Assembly (NCBI GenBank): GCA_003427395.1 | Contig: BFEA01000417.1 | Coordinates: 924,489-945,442, forward strand | Source: Chara braunii | Lineage: Eukaryota > Streptophyta > Charophyceae > Charales > Characeae | DNA: 20,954 bases | Direction of reading: 5' to 3' | Shown: positions 1-8,077 of the stretch, piece by piece | Position numbering within the stretch: the first letter of the stretch is position 1 | Layout of the letters: every line of letters begins with the position of its first letter | Notes under the pieces: model-generated | The model's database searches: none | What the model was told of the DNA's origin: nothing | Seen by the model: the letters and a program-made list of their open reading frames with translations, nothing else | Made by a program: the position numbers and the translations under genes

Positions 1-95
1 CCGCTCAGTCGCTAGGCGATGCCCCTGCCAGTCCCAACTTTGCAGTACCTCACCGTATCTTAACAGAACTTCGGGGTATATTCAGTCAAAAGCTT

Positions 96-100
96 ACACA

Positions 101-187
<87 letters not shown>
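96..187. repeat. (CA)n followed by (GA)n microsatellite
   Basis: An (AC)n tract at 96-118 passes directly into a (GA)n tract at 119-187. The repeat is uninterrupted as read. The GA part is one of several long purine/pyrimidine tracts in the window. No gene is associated with it. Confidence 0.98.
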
Positions 188-188
<1 letters not shown>

Positions 189-771
189 AATCACATCTCA
201 AAAGAACAAGTGAGGGCAGTCACAGGGCGACATTTTGGACCGAATCTGGGCGTCGTTACGGTTCGCTACGTCCAGGAAAGTCCCCAGTGTGTACGGCCTA
301 GGACGGAAAAGGAGTATAGAAACAGCGAGAACTGGTACAGCCTTGCTCTCCCACCACAGCTGTGGTGCCGATCTACCCCGTCGGGTGGGGAGAGATCCGG
401 GGCAAGTTCCCACTTGCGCAAATTAGGAGATTTCGGCCGTTGATCTTTGCTCTCTACGGTCAATATCGCTTAATTCGTGTAAGTGGGACCTAGTCCCCGG
501 GTTGGTTGGTGTGCCCCCGTACTGCACATATACTAGTGAGAGGATGAGAGATGCGTACGACCAAGAAGATGAGATAGATGAGAGAAGAATATAGCTGACT
601 TATAATACAAATAAAAAAAAAGAAGGGTATCCCATACCCCAGAATAGAACAGCGAGCATAAAGGTTCCCAATCGGTCCATGCAGTTTCAAAAATGACGGC
701 GCCGTTTCGGCGTTTCTGATCTGGTTTGGGAAAATTTGGGAAAATCGTCGCTGTACCCTGAGGAAGACGAG
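188..771. other. Unassigned DNA with a perfect palindrome and short repeats
   Basis: I recognise no gene here; the short ORFs in all frames have no family features. Visible structure: a 16-base perfect palindrome CACCACAGCTGTGGTG at 352-367, partly overlapped by an alternative pairing of CTCTCCCACC (346-355) with GGTGGGGAGAG (384-394); a 10-base palindrome ACGGCGCCGT at 696-705; and a direct repeat of TTTGGGAAAA at 725-734 and 735-744. It lies downstream of the minus-strand retroelement ORFs, so it may include that element's 3' end, but no LTR was identified. Confidence 0.5.
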
Positions 772-848
772 ATTTGCCTAGCTCGGCTGGTTAGGCACGC
801 CAGTGGTATTCAGGAGGTTGTGGGTTCGAGCCCCACTACTGCCTACCA
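772..848 (+). pseudogene. Degenerate tRNA-like sequence (tRNA pseudogene or SINE head)
   Basis: The sequence has a pol III A-box match (TAGCTCGGCTGG, 779-790) and a perfect B-box (GGTTCGAGCCC, 823-833). A T-arm GTGGG/CCCAC closes a 7-base loop TTCGAGC, and the segment ends in CCA (846-848). The D-arm appears to lack one base and the 5' acceptor side does not pair with the 3' side. A working tRNA is therefore unlikely and I do not assign an anticodon. It could be a decayed tRNA gene or the tRNA-derived head of a SINE. I see no A-rich tail just downstream. Confidence 0.6.
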
Positions 849-956
849 GTTGTTATAGTCCGCTTGATAACCCTGATCGGCATTAGTAGGGTCTATGACC
901 CACCCTACTCCCTGACCACCACGGATTAGGGCAGGGGCAACATGCATGCAGGGGTC

Positions 957-990
957 CCCTGTATAGGCTTAGGCCCTGTACAGGCTTAGG
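957..990. repeat. 17-base tandem duplication
   Basis: Two adjacent 17-base copies (957-973 and 974-990) read CCCTGTAYAGGCTTAGG and differ only at the Y position (T, then C). It ends at the stop codon of the minus-strand ORF 986-1681, so a recent local duplication may have shaped that 3' end. Confidence 0.8.
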
Positions 991-1681
991 AGTGGTAGGT
1001 AGATAGTCCAAAGAGAAAGCCAAGAAGGACAGCTCGACAAAGATTTCGCGCCACAGCCGCCAATGCCCAGGATTGATAAGTGGGACAGAAAGAGGCTCGA
1101 ATGAGAAAGAAAGAGAAGGATGAAGATCGGATTGCCAGAAGGTGGGGAAAAGAGAGGGGAGACCGAAGATAGAGAGAGGAGCAAGAGGATTGGCGTGGTT
1201 CATCGAGGACTGGGAAGGGGATGAGGGTGGGGATCGGAACAGGCCGTTCACGCGGGGAACGGCGGATGTCGCCAATATCCGGTGTAAAGGTCGGGATGAG
1301 GTTGTGCCCAGGTCGGGCGAGAACGTGCTGCCACACGTTGGACACTTGCTCCGTCCACTCGCGCAGCGAAGTCAAGCTCGCGGTATGCCTTTGCGGATTG
1401 ACCGAGTTGATGTCGCCGCTGAACGCTGCAATCGTGGTGACGTGGCTCGTCCTGGGAGCCGCTCGTCGATGAACTGTGATAACCTCTGCAAATATTACAG
1501 CTTGGGGACTTCCTTCAATTCGAAATGCGGCGGCGGCACAGATACCCACGTCGCAGAAAAATTGCGCCAATCGCCGAAGATCCGTATTGAGCCGAGGGTG
1601 ACAAACTTGTCGAATCTCCGAGATGTGGCCACGTGGCTGCAGCAGTTGTACGTCAAGAGCCCGCTCCGTGATGAAACTCAT
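986..1681 (-). CDS. Unknown ORF downstream of integrase, ATGA-coupled
   Basis: I do not recognise this 231-residue product. It starts at an ATG (1681-1679) that overlaps the TGA of the integrase ORF as ATGA, so termination-reinitiation is possible. The first ~150 residues look protein-like (for example LRRLAQFFCDVGICAAAAFR and SLREWTEQVSNVWQHV). The rest, from about residue 165, is Ser/Leu/Pro-rich and lies opposite a purine-rich stretch, so it may be low-complexity or an accidental extension. There is no N-terminal signal peptide and no clear membrane anchor, so I do not call it an envelope, although it sits where some Gypsy elements carry one. Alternative: a chance open frame. No stop or frameshift is seen, unlike gag-RT. 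Confidence 0.45.
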   Translation of the reverse strand: MSFITERALDVQLLQPRGHISEIRQVCHPRLNTDLRRLAQFFCDVGICAAAAFRIEGSPQAVIFAEVITVHRRAAPRTSHVTTIAAFSGDINSVNPQRHTASLTSLREWTEQVSNVWQHVLARPGHNLIPTFTPDIGDIRRSPRERPVPIPTLIPFPVLDEPRQSSCSSLYLRSPLSFPHLLAIRSSSFSFFLIRASFCPTYQSWALAAVARNLCRAVLLGFLFGLSTYHS

Positions 1682-3408
1682 GGCGAGGTCGGAGAGGAGG
1701 ACGAAGGACTGGAGGGAGAGAGCGGAGAGAGAGTTAGATCCTCGTCGTTCTCCTCGCTTTCCGAGGAAGAAGAGGGAGGAAGATCAGAAGGGGGAAGAAG
1801 ATGGAGGTAGGAGGTATGTCGAACGATGGGGACGGAGCTATGGCTGGCACTAGCTTCAGGCGCGATGCGCACCGTATTGGCGCCGTTGGGTCTGAGCTCG
1901 ACAACGCGAAAACAGCCAGAAAACTTGGGGGCGAGTTTCCGGTCGCGTGCACATTTACGTACCTGCACTAGGTCCCCTAATTTATATTGGTGCTGGGGCC
2001 CAGCATTTCCATTCCGAGCCTCGTAGCTACGGACCTGTCTACCGTGGGCCAATTCGGTCATCCTTTGCCTTTTTCGGGCTAGCTTCGGGACGGCCCGTTC
2101 CATTAATTCATTATACCTTTTGGCCTTGGCCTTGAGAGTTGCACGCGTGTCTCTACCCCCTGCTTCGGCAATTTCCGAGTTACCCCGGTAGTCGACACAG
2201 GGGAGGCTATTGGTTCGAAGCTGAAAAGGGGTAAACCCCGTGGACTCGTGAGGGGTGGCCCGGTGGATCCCGACGATCTGATATACGATCTCGGGCCAAG
2301 GATGCGTGTCGTGTGCCGCTAAGTTCCTGCGAAGGGCGGTTTTTATCATACGGTTGGCATTTTCAGCCAACCCGTTCGACTGGGACACGTGGGGTGCCGT
2401 ATGTCGGAGCGTGACGCCCCTTCGCGCAAGTAGTTTTTCTACCTCACCTTTGAATTCAGACCCATTGTCGGTTAGAATTTCTTCCATATCTAGATGGGTA
2501 TGGAGGAACCGTTCGATGTACGTGGCTATTTTTGCGGCTTTTCGAGTCTTACAGGGATAGACTTCGATGTATTTGGAAAAATGGTCAATTAATACTAACA
2601 GGATAGAATATTCACAACGGTTTGGGCCAGGTGACACGTCGATATCTGTCATGTCCATACTGACTCGCTGGAAAGGACGCTCTACTTCCGTTGGTACTAT
2701 CGTGTTCCGTCCCCGTATAGGGGTGCGATCAGCGGCACAGACGAGATAGTTAGCGACAATGTATTTGACATCATCTCGTATATTGGACCAGAACCATCGG
2801 TTCTGGTCTACAGTTGCCTCCATGACACGTATCACGAAATGAGCGGTCTCTTCTTCGTGAGCAGATCGGATCCAATCGTATCTCTGGAATGGATAGGGGA
2901 CCGTCAACAACGAACCAGATCCGTCAGTTTTACGCTTTTCCAAATGACCGTTGATCCATCGATAGTCCCGAGATCTCTCGGTCGCCCTACGTCTGTCGTG
3001 TTTGGTGAGGTGGCCCAATGATAATCCCGCTAATTTCGCCAATAAAATTTTATCCGTCCAAACCTCCGCTTGTCGGTATTTTTCGTCGTATTCAGGGTCG
3101 TCCATACGGGCGGCCTCGAATTGAACCTCCGTGGGGAGTTTGTTCGTTCTACACAGGGGGCACCTCCATTCTTTGCTACTTGTCCGATATCGAACGCAAG
3201 CCCCGTGCGTACGATTAACACATGTGGCACATTCTACCCAATCGACAAACCCGGTCTCGAAGGGATGGCAGTCGACCCCATAAACCCGTGCAATACACGT
3301 GCAAAAATAACAGAATTTATCGGGGAGGGTGGCGAAGAAAGATGAGGAAGTGAGAGGGGCAGAATTGGTAGGAGAAGAAGGGGTTGCGGAGGCGGGTGGG
3401 GTAGTCAT
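1678..3408 (-). CDS. Integrase with N-terminal PHD-type zinc finger
   Basis: A separate 576-residue ORF; I chose the ATG at 3408 (A at -3) over the upstream TTG. It would insert element cDNA into chromosomes. Residues 33-86 match a C4HC3 PHD finger: C33, C36, C60, C63, H68, C71, C83, C86, with W81 two residues before the seventh ligand. Next comes an integrase HHCC-like region (H184, H190, C224; the expected Cys at 221 is Tyr). The catalytic triad is D252, D314, E349, with 34 residues between the last two, one fewer than usual. A degenerate GPY/F-like module follows near 490-510, then a Ser-rich acidic tail (about 541-576). PHD fingers generally read histone tails, so a role in target choice is inference. 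No chromodomain was seen. The ORF is open and overlaps the next ORF by four bases. Confidence 0.85.
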   Translation of the reverse strand: MTTPPASATPSSPTNSAPLTSSSFFATLPDKFCYFCTCIARVYGVDCHPFETGFVDWVECATCVNRTHGACVRYRTSSKEWRCPLCRTNKLPTEVQFEAARMDDPEYDEKYRQAEVWTDKILLAKLAGLSLGHLTKHDRRRATERSRDYRWINGHLEKRKTDGSGSLLTVPYPFQRYDWIRSAHEEETAHFVIRVMEATVDQNRWFWSNIRDDVKYIVANYLVCAADRTPIRGRNTIVPTEVERPFQRVSMDMTDIDVSPGPNRCEYSILLVLIDHFSKYIEVYPCKTRKAAKIATYIERFLHTHLDMEEILTDNGSEFKGEVEKLLARRGVTLRHTAPHVSQSNGLAENANRMIKTALRRNLAAHDTHPWPEIVYQIVGIHRATPHESTGFTPFQLRTNSLPCVDYRGNSEIAEAGGRDTRATLKAKAKRYNELMERAVPKLARKRQRMTELAHGRQVRSYEARNGNAGPQHQYKLGDLVQVRKCARDRKLAPKFSGCFRVVELRPNGANTVRIAPEASASHSSVPIVRHTSYLHLLPPSDLPPSSSSESEENDEDLTLSPLSPSSPSSSSPTSP

Positions 3409-3481
3409 GATGACAGAGAAGGGAGGGGATGGGGACTGGATTGCGGAGAGGGTAGAACAGACCAATTAGTCCTCGTGTCAC

Positions 3482-3970
3482 TTACTGCTTCGATAAGATC
3501 TCCACCTGGCCGTATCGAGGTCCGAGCTCCGGTTCGGGTTCGTTCCACAGAATCACCTCCTCATTCTTCGGAACTTTCTCAGGCCGGTGCAGCCGTGTCA
3601 GTCCGTCCGCGTTTCCGTGTCTCGCATGCTTCAGATGACGGATGTCAAAGTCCATGCTTTGCAGCACCGTTGCCCATCGCCCGATCATGCCAGAGTAATC
3701 CTTTGATTTCTTAAGCGCCAACAGGGGCTCATGATCAGTTACCAGGGTGAACTTCCGCCCGTACTGGTAAGCGCGAAAGTGACTGATTCCCCAGAGAGTC
3801 GTGTAGCATTCTCCCGTGGGAGCGGCGTAGTTGCGCTTGCAGGCGGGCACCAACTTGGATGCATACTCCACCATGCTCTCAAGTCCGCTGGGTCCCACTT
3901 GGGCAAGGATCGCTGAAATTGCCTCGGGCTGCCAGACAGTGATGAGAACAAAAGGCTTTTCGGGATCCGG
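3482..3970 (-). pseudogene. RNase H domain of Gypsy pol (after an in-frame stop)
   Basis: It continues in the RT frame after a TGA at 3973-3971. RNase H would degrade RNA in the RNA-DNA hybrid during reverse transcription. Visible landmarks: the opening strand LITVWQPEAISAILAQ, the E-containing helix (GECYTTLWGISHFRAYQYG), TDHEPLLAL, and the C-terminal NADGLTR. The residue matching the first catalytic Asp (usually in a TD motif) is Val (ITVW), which should inactivate the enzyme. The ORF ends about 50 residues after NADGLTR, and the integrase starts in a different frame 74 bases downstream. The stop plus lost Asp mark this copy as defective. Confidence 0.85.
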
Positions 3971-5530
3971 TCATATAAGGACTGGAGCCGAAATGAGAGC
4001 GGCCTTGAGTTTGGAAAACGCTTGATCGCACTCCGGCGTCCAGATCAACGGCTGATCCTTGCGCAGCAGATTTGTGAGTGGTCCCGCAATCGCCGCGAAG
4101 CCCTTGATAAATCTTTGGTAGTACGAGGCCAGGCCCAGAAAGGCTCGAACTTGCGTGATAGTCGTAGGCACCCGCGCATCCCTGACGGCTGCCACCTTCT
4201 GCGGCTCCGGTTGGAGTCCCTTGTCTGTCACCACGTGCCCTAGGAAGGAAATGGTGGTGAGGAAAAACTGACACTTCTCAAGTGCCACCTTGAAGCCCGC
4301 ATCTCGCAACGCATGCAGTGCCCATTCGATATGCTGCACGTGTCCTTCGTAGGAACTCGAATACACCAAGATGTCATCCATGTACACAATCACGCAGTAG
4401 TTGATGATACTCTGCGCCGAACGAGTCTTCCTCACGAAATTCTGAAAAGCCATGTTCATGGCCCACCGAAAGGTCGCAGGGGCGTTGCAGATACCCATCG
4501 GACATCGAATCCACTGCCACGTACCCTCGAAAAGCACAAACGCTGTTTTCGGACGATCTTCTTCTCGAACTAGAAGATGATGGAATCCATGACGAACATC
4601 AAACTTGCTGAAAAATCGAGCATTCCCAATCGCATCCAATAACTCATCAATCCGGGGGAGGGGGTACACATCTTTGATCGTGATATCATTCAACTTTCGA
4701 TAATCAATGCAAATGCGAATCCCTCCGGCCTTTTTAGGCACGATTACTACAGGGAAAGACCAGGGACCTATTGCGGGTTCGATCCATCCGTTAGCCTTTT
4801 TTTTTTTAATCCGCTGAAAAGCGGTCACTCGTTGAGCTGGCGAGTATCGGTAAGGAACGCAGCTAATGGGTGGGTGGTTTCCCGTGAGAATGGCATGCTC
4901 GATCACATTAGTTAAGCCGATGTCATTATCGTATATGCTCAATACTTCTGCGTAACTATTTAACACACGGATTAACGACTTTCGAAGTTCCATGGGAACG
5001 TGTTTCGGCAGGGCGATCGTCGACCCTCCTGAAATCTCAAGGGGTATGTCGACCCAATCAATCGGTCGTTCCCGCCGTTCACTGACACTAGAGAAAACGA
5101 AACTACTGGTGCGAACAGAAAAGACAGTTGCTATCATCTGTGACTCAGCGGGGCTGACCATCTCCGTTTCCTTAGTTTCAGCATCAGTCTCTGAACCAAC
5201 CGAGGTCGGTTCCACAGTTAGCCCCGTTAGATCTGTCATTTCTTGCATCAGATTAGGTACATCACTTACCGGTGCTTCCGCCTCTTGTTTAATCAAGGCG
5301 ATGGTGGCTCCGGTCGTTTGTAACGATCTGGGCGGAAAAACAGAAACATCCAAATACCGTTCCATTTGCTGATAACGCGTCCGTAAGGAGAGAGCTCCTT
5401 CGTACAAGGTGCGAGGGGGTTCCAAATCATCAGCCAGGTCAGACACTTGTAACAGGGGTTCTCCAAACGGAACTGAAGGACTAACTTGAGTTATTGGAGG
5501 CGCAAGCGCGTTGTCTCCACATGAAAGCTT
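3971..5530 (-). pseudogene. Reverse transcriptase domain of Gypsy pol
   Basis: RNA-directed DNA polymerase of a Ty3/Gypsy element. Numbering from the GTG at 5446: RICIDYRKLN near 244-253, first catalytic Asp D283 in KFDVRHGFHH, CPMGICNAPATF near 315-326, YMDD at 355-358, FLGHVV near 401, and the connection to RNase H ending in ALISAPVLI just before the TGA at 3973-3971. About ten extra residues lie between the NAPATF helix and YMDD compared with common Gypsy elements. The frame has no natural ATG near 5446 and reads upstream to about 5530, where it meets the protease frame, so RT was probably made as part of a polyprotein. The stop could reflect CGA to TGA change. Confidence 0.92.
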
Positions 5531-6160
5531 CGGGAAGTGTCACGGCACACTTGGAATTCTTCGGGAATTTCGTGCCCGAAAAGTTCGAGAAGGTGCTTCG
5601 ATTCATCTTCACTGGGCATCTCTTCTTCGTATTCTTGCTCCTTGATTCCATCACTGATGTTCGAGGGAGAACACTCCTCGGGATTAATGCTTCGAATCAT
5701 CCCGATTTGGGTCGAGTTATGGATCCGTTTTATCGTTTGCGTGGAAACTCGCAGCGGAACAGTTTGAGGCTTTCCCCTAGTTTGCGTGAGCACCAGTTGT
5801 ATCGAATCGAAATGCAGACGTTCGCCCACCGCCATCGCCCAAGGTAATCCCAACAAAACAGAATAGGAGCGTACATCTATCACGAGCGCGTTAACCAGGA
5901 CGTCTACTCGTCCGACTTTTACAGCCACGTTCTCGATAATGCCTACGATGTTCATTGCTTCCTCGTCGGCAGAGACATAGTTGTCTTTGCCAGATTGAGG
6001 AAGAATGGATCCGAGTCGTCCCGTCTTTTTGACAATATCCAACGATATGGCCACTGCAGAAGACCCTGTGTCGATAAGGGCGTTAAGCGGCTGGCCCCAA
6101 ACTTCATAGTCACATTCTGCACTTTTCCACAGTACCGGCCAAGCTCGTACGAAGTGATCC
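5491..6160 (-). pseudogene. Retropepsin-type aspartic protease of Gypsy pol
   Basis: The active-site triad D-T-G is encoded at 6072-6064 within LNALIDTGSSAVAISLDIV, preceded by WGQP. About 70 residues further a second conserved strand reads SYSVLLGLPWAMAVG, typical of the C-terminal half of retropepsins. It would cut Gag-Pol into mature proteins. The frame differs from the leader upstream (change between about 6160 and 6100) and from RT downstream (change near 5530-5490). There is no own ATG. The sequence after the protease core (GHEIPEEFQV and beyond) is an acidic linker toward RT. Confidence 0.8.
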
Positions 6161-6728
6161 TTTCTGCTAAAGAGATCACTGTTATTCGTGCGACTTCGGG
6201 TTCAGATTCTTTCGTATCAGGCTCGGGGGGTGCAACTTCCTCGCTTCCTTCCTTCTTCTTCAATATCCGTTGTATGCGCTGATAGGCGAAACGCTTTTGA
6301 TTTTTCTGGCAATGTTGTAGAAGTTTATCGTTCGCCGCTTCAAATATGGTGAGCAGATGTCCTACAGGGATTGGTACACGAATATCTAGTTGCTTGAGCG
6401 TTTTCAATACATCAATATCTCCTGTCCGAAACTGGGGTCCAGGATTGGATTCGCGATCGACCCATTCGAGATCATCCGGGGCCGATCGGACTGCTCCGAT
6501 CATGCCTGCAAGATGGAGGTATTCGAGAGGATCAACCACGTCAGCGGCGTCAGAGGAAGAAGCTCCCGATGTCGACGCCGTTGCCATTGAAGGGGAAGGC
6601 TGCTCTGGGGCATATGCCACGAGTTCTCCTCCTTGGTCCGTATCCATCAGAGCGGCCACTCGTCCTTGATTAAGGGTGACAGGGGCCGCAGCAGGGGGAG
6701 GCTGATTACGTTTCAGCTGCGGACAGTC
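6100..6728 (-). pseudogene. Gag-Pol linker between CCHC knuckle and protease
   Basis: This is the continuation of the gag frame past two in-frame stops in the zinc knuckle. It reads open from just after the TGA at 6731-6729 and stays open past 6100. The product is acidic and Ser/Ala-rich at first, then has a helical charged part (LLQHCQKNQKRFAYQRIQRILKK is the core of it, around 6310-6240), then an acidic Pro/Glu stretch. No domain is recognised. It leads into the protease, which is in another frame. I treat it as polyprotein linker, not a gene. Confidence 0.6.
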
Positions 6729-7313
6729 TCAGGCAAAATGCCCGGGCTATTTGCAGTTAAAGCACTCAATCCTTCCTGATGGATTAGCTAGATGAGGGAA
6801 CTGAGGTGCGAACCCTGGAGCAGGCGGGGTAGGTAAGAGCGAAAATGAAGCAGGGGCAGGCCGAGCAGGAGCTGGGTTAGGCTTAATTAGCCTGGTCATT
6901 ATCTGTTCCATTCGCTCCATATGAGCGGCCTGTATTTGGATCAAGTTGCTCATCCATTCGGACTGCTTGGTGGTGGCCGCATGGATCACCTGGGCAAGAT
7001 ATAAGTTGGTTATGGCCGGCGAAGGGGGTTCGGGTGAGATTCTGCTTTTGACTGTCGCGATCGATTGATTCACGGGGGGAGAGGAAGAAGAAGCAGGCGG
7101 GATATCAGAAACGGTCCCGCCGAGAAGGTCATGGTCGGGGCGGGGATAAAACCGTTCGACTGCCTGCAGCCATGATCGCCTTTTTGTCGTTACGTCCCGT
7201 ATGGTATCTGTAATATCTTCGTCTCCCTGGCTGATATATTTTTTTGTATCAGCCAGGTCTAGTTTCAATGCTTTAGCGATGATAGCCGATACTGGTGTGT
7301 TTTCGGCGGGACC
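6729..7313 (-). pseudogene. Gag C-terminal region with CCHC zinc knuckle, two stops
   Basis: This part of Gag follows the capsid-like region after a frame change near 7313. It contains a Pro/Ser-rich linker, a helix rich in Met/Gln (LIQIQAAHMERMEQIMTRL), a Pro/Ala-rich segment, and a nucleocapsid knuckle of spacing C-x2-C-x4-H-x4-C at about 6761-6726, which would bind genomic RNA. Two in-frame stops lie inside the knuckle, TAG at 6749-6747 and TGA at 6731-6729, while all four metal ligands remain. Both stops are one C-to-T change from common sense codons (CAG and CGA), so recent decay is the simplest reading. Confidence 0.82.
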
Positions 7314-7838
7314 TTTTTCTGCAGTTTCCCTTTCAATGTCGGACTTCGTAGGTGATCAATGAACAAATCTCGAGCGGATTTCTCGTCTCGCCTCGATTTG
7401 TCCAATGTGGTTTGAAATCGATCGACGAAATCGGGCAACAATTCCCCTGGTCCCTGTGGTCGATTTTTGAGCACGTACCAGGCAGCATCTTCACTAACCG
7501 TATCGAATCGAGCCAAGAAGGCTTGCTTGAAAGTATCCCAATCTACCCATGTATGGTTTCTAAACCAGTCATGCGACGTATTGCGGAGTAGCAATATCAG
7601 AACGCGGGGAAGATCGGCTGCGCTGTAGTTTTGAGCTTCGACCGCTTCCAACCAAGCCTCGGGATGGGTATGGTTAGGGAAGAAGGGGAAGGGGGCAAGG
7701 ATGCTAACGATCACCCTAGTACCGTCCACCATTGGTATTGCGGGTGCAGCCACACCAAACTGAGACCTGGTCACTGGGCGATCCCGACGAGCTTGTTGAG
7801 GGACTCTCCTACCTCTCACCAGTTCGACTTACTATCAT
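7265..7838 (-). pseudogene. Gag N-terminal and capsid-like region
   Basis: Structural protein of the retrotransposon particle. The capsid-like core (HPEAWLEAVEAQNY, then LLLRNTSHDWFRNH, WDTFKQAFLARF, and a DFVDRFQTTLDK helix) matches the retrotrans_gag type. An ATG at 7838-7836 begins a short frame that stops at a TAG after nine codons. The capsid frame opens next to it, so a single-base insertion near 7815 probably separates the start from the rest; the first in-frame ATG is otherwise at about 7732. In the capsid frame, four stops in a row (TGA TGA TAG TAA) lie just upstream. The 3' end breaks at an A5 run near 7313, where the next Gag part continues one base earlier. Confidence 0.85.
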
Positions 7839-7843
7839 CAGAA

Positions 7844-7857
7844 CCGACACGTGTCGG
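7844..7857. repeat. 14-base perfect palindrome just before gag
   Basis: CCGACACGTGTCGG is a perfect inverted repeat centred at 7850/7851, with a CACGTG (G-box/E-box type) core. It lies about 6 bases upstream of the putative gag ATG, so it could be a 5' leader hairpin or a bHLH/bZIP site. Function is inferred only. Confidence 0.6.
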
Positions 7858-8077
7858 CTTCGATATCAACCTCACGCCCTGCATTGTCTTTCGTTCGGAG
7901 TGTTAGACGTGCGAAAAGAGGCCCAGAAAAACAGCAAGATGGGGTGTGCCAAGGATTTTTGGAAATTGAGTGCGGGGACACAGACAGAACTGAAATCCCC
8001 CGTGTTGGTCTGATGAAGCAAGTCGATTTCTTTCCCACGTCGCCGCGGGCAAGGCGCGAAGAGAGGAAAATCCAAAT

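Noticed and set aside
883-1275. Minus-strand 130-codon frame overlapping ORF 986-1681
   Set aside because: It is a Ser/Pro/Leu-rich shadow of purine-rich sequence with no independent support.
1142-1853. Plus-strand frames opposite the integrase end and downstream ORF
   Set aside because: Antisense shadows of the coding strand, Arg/Glu-rich from the purine bias.
7820-7840. CTGATGA on the minus strand near gag
   Set aside because: It is followed by GAAC rather than a stem and GAAA; no hammerhead fold.
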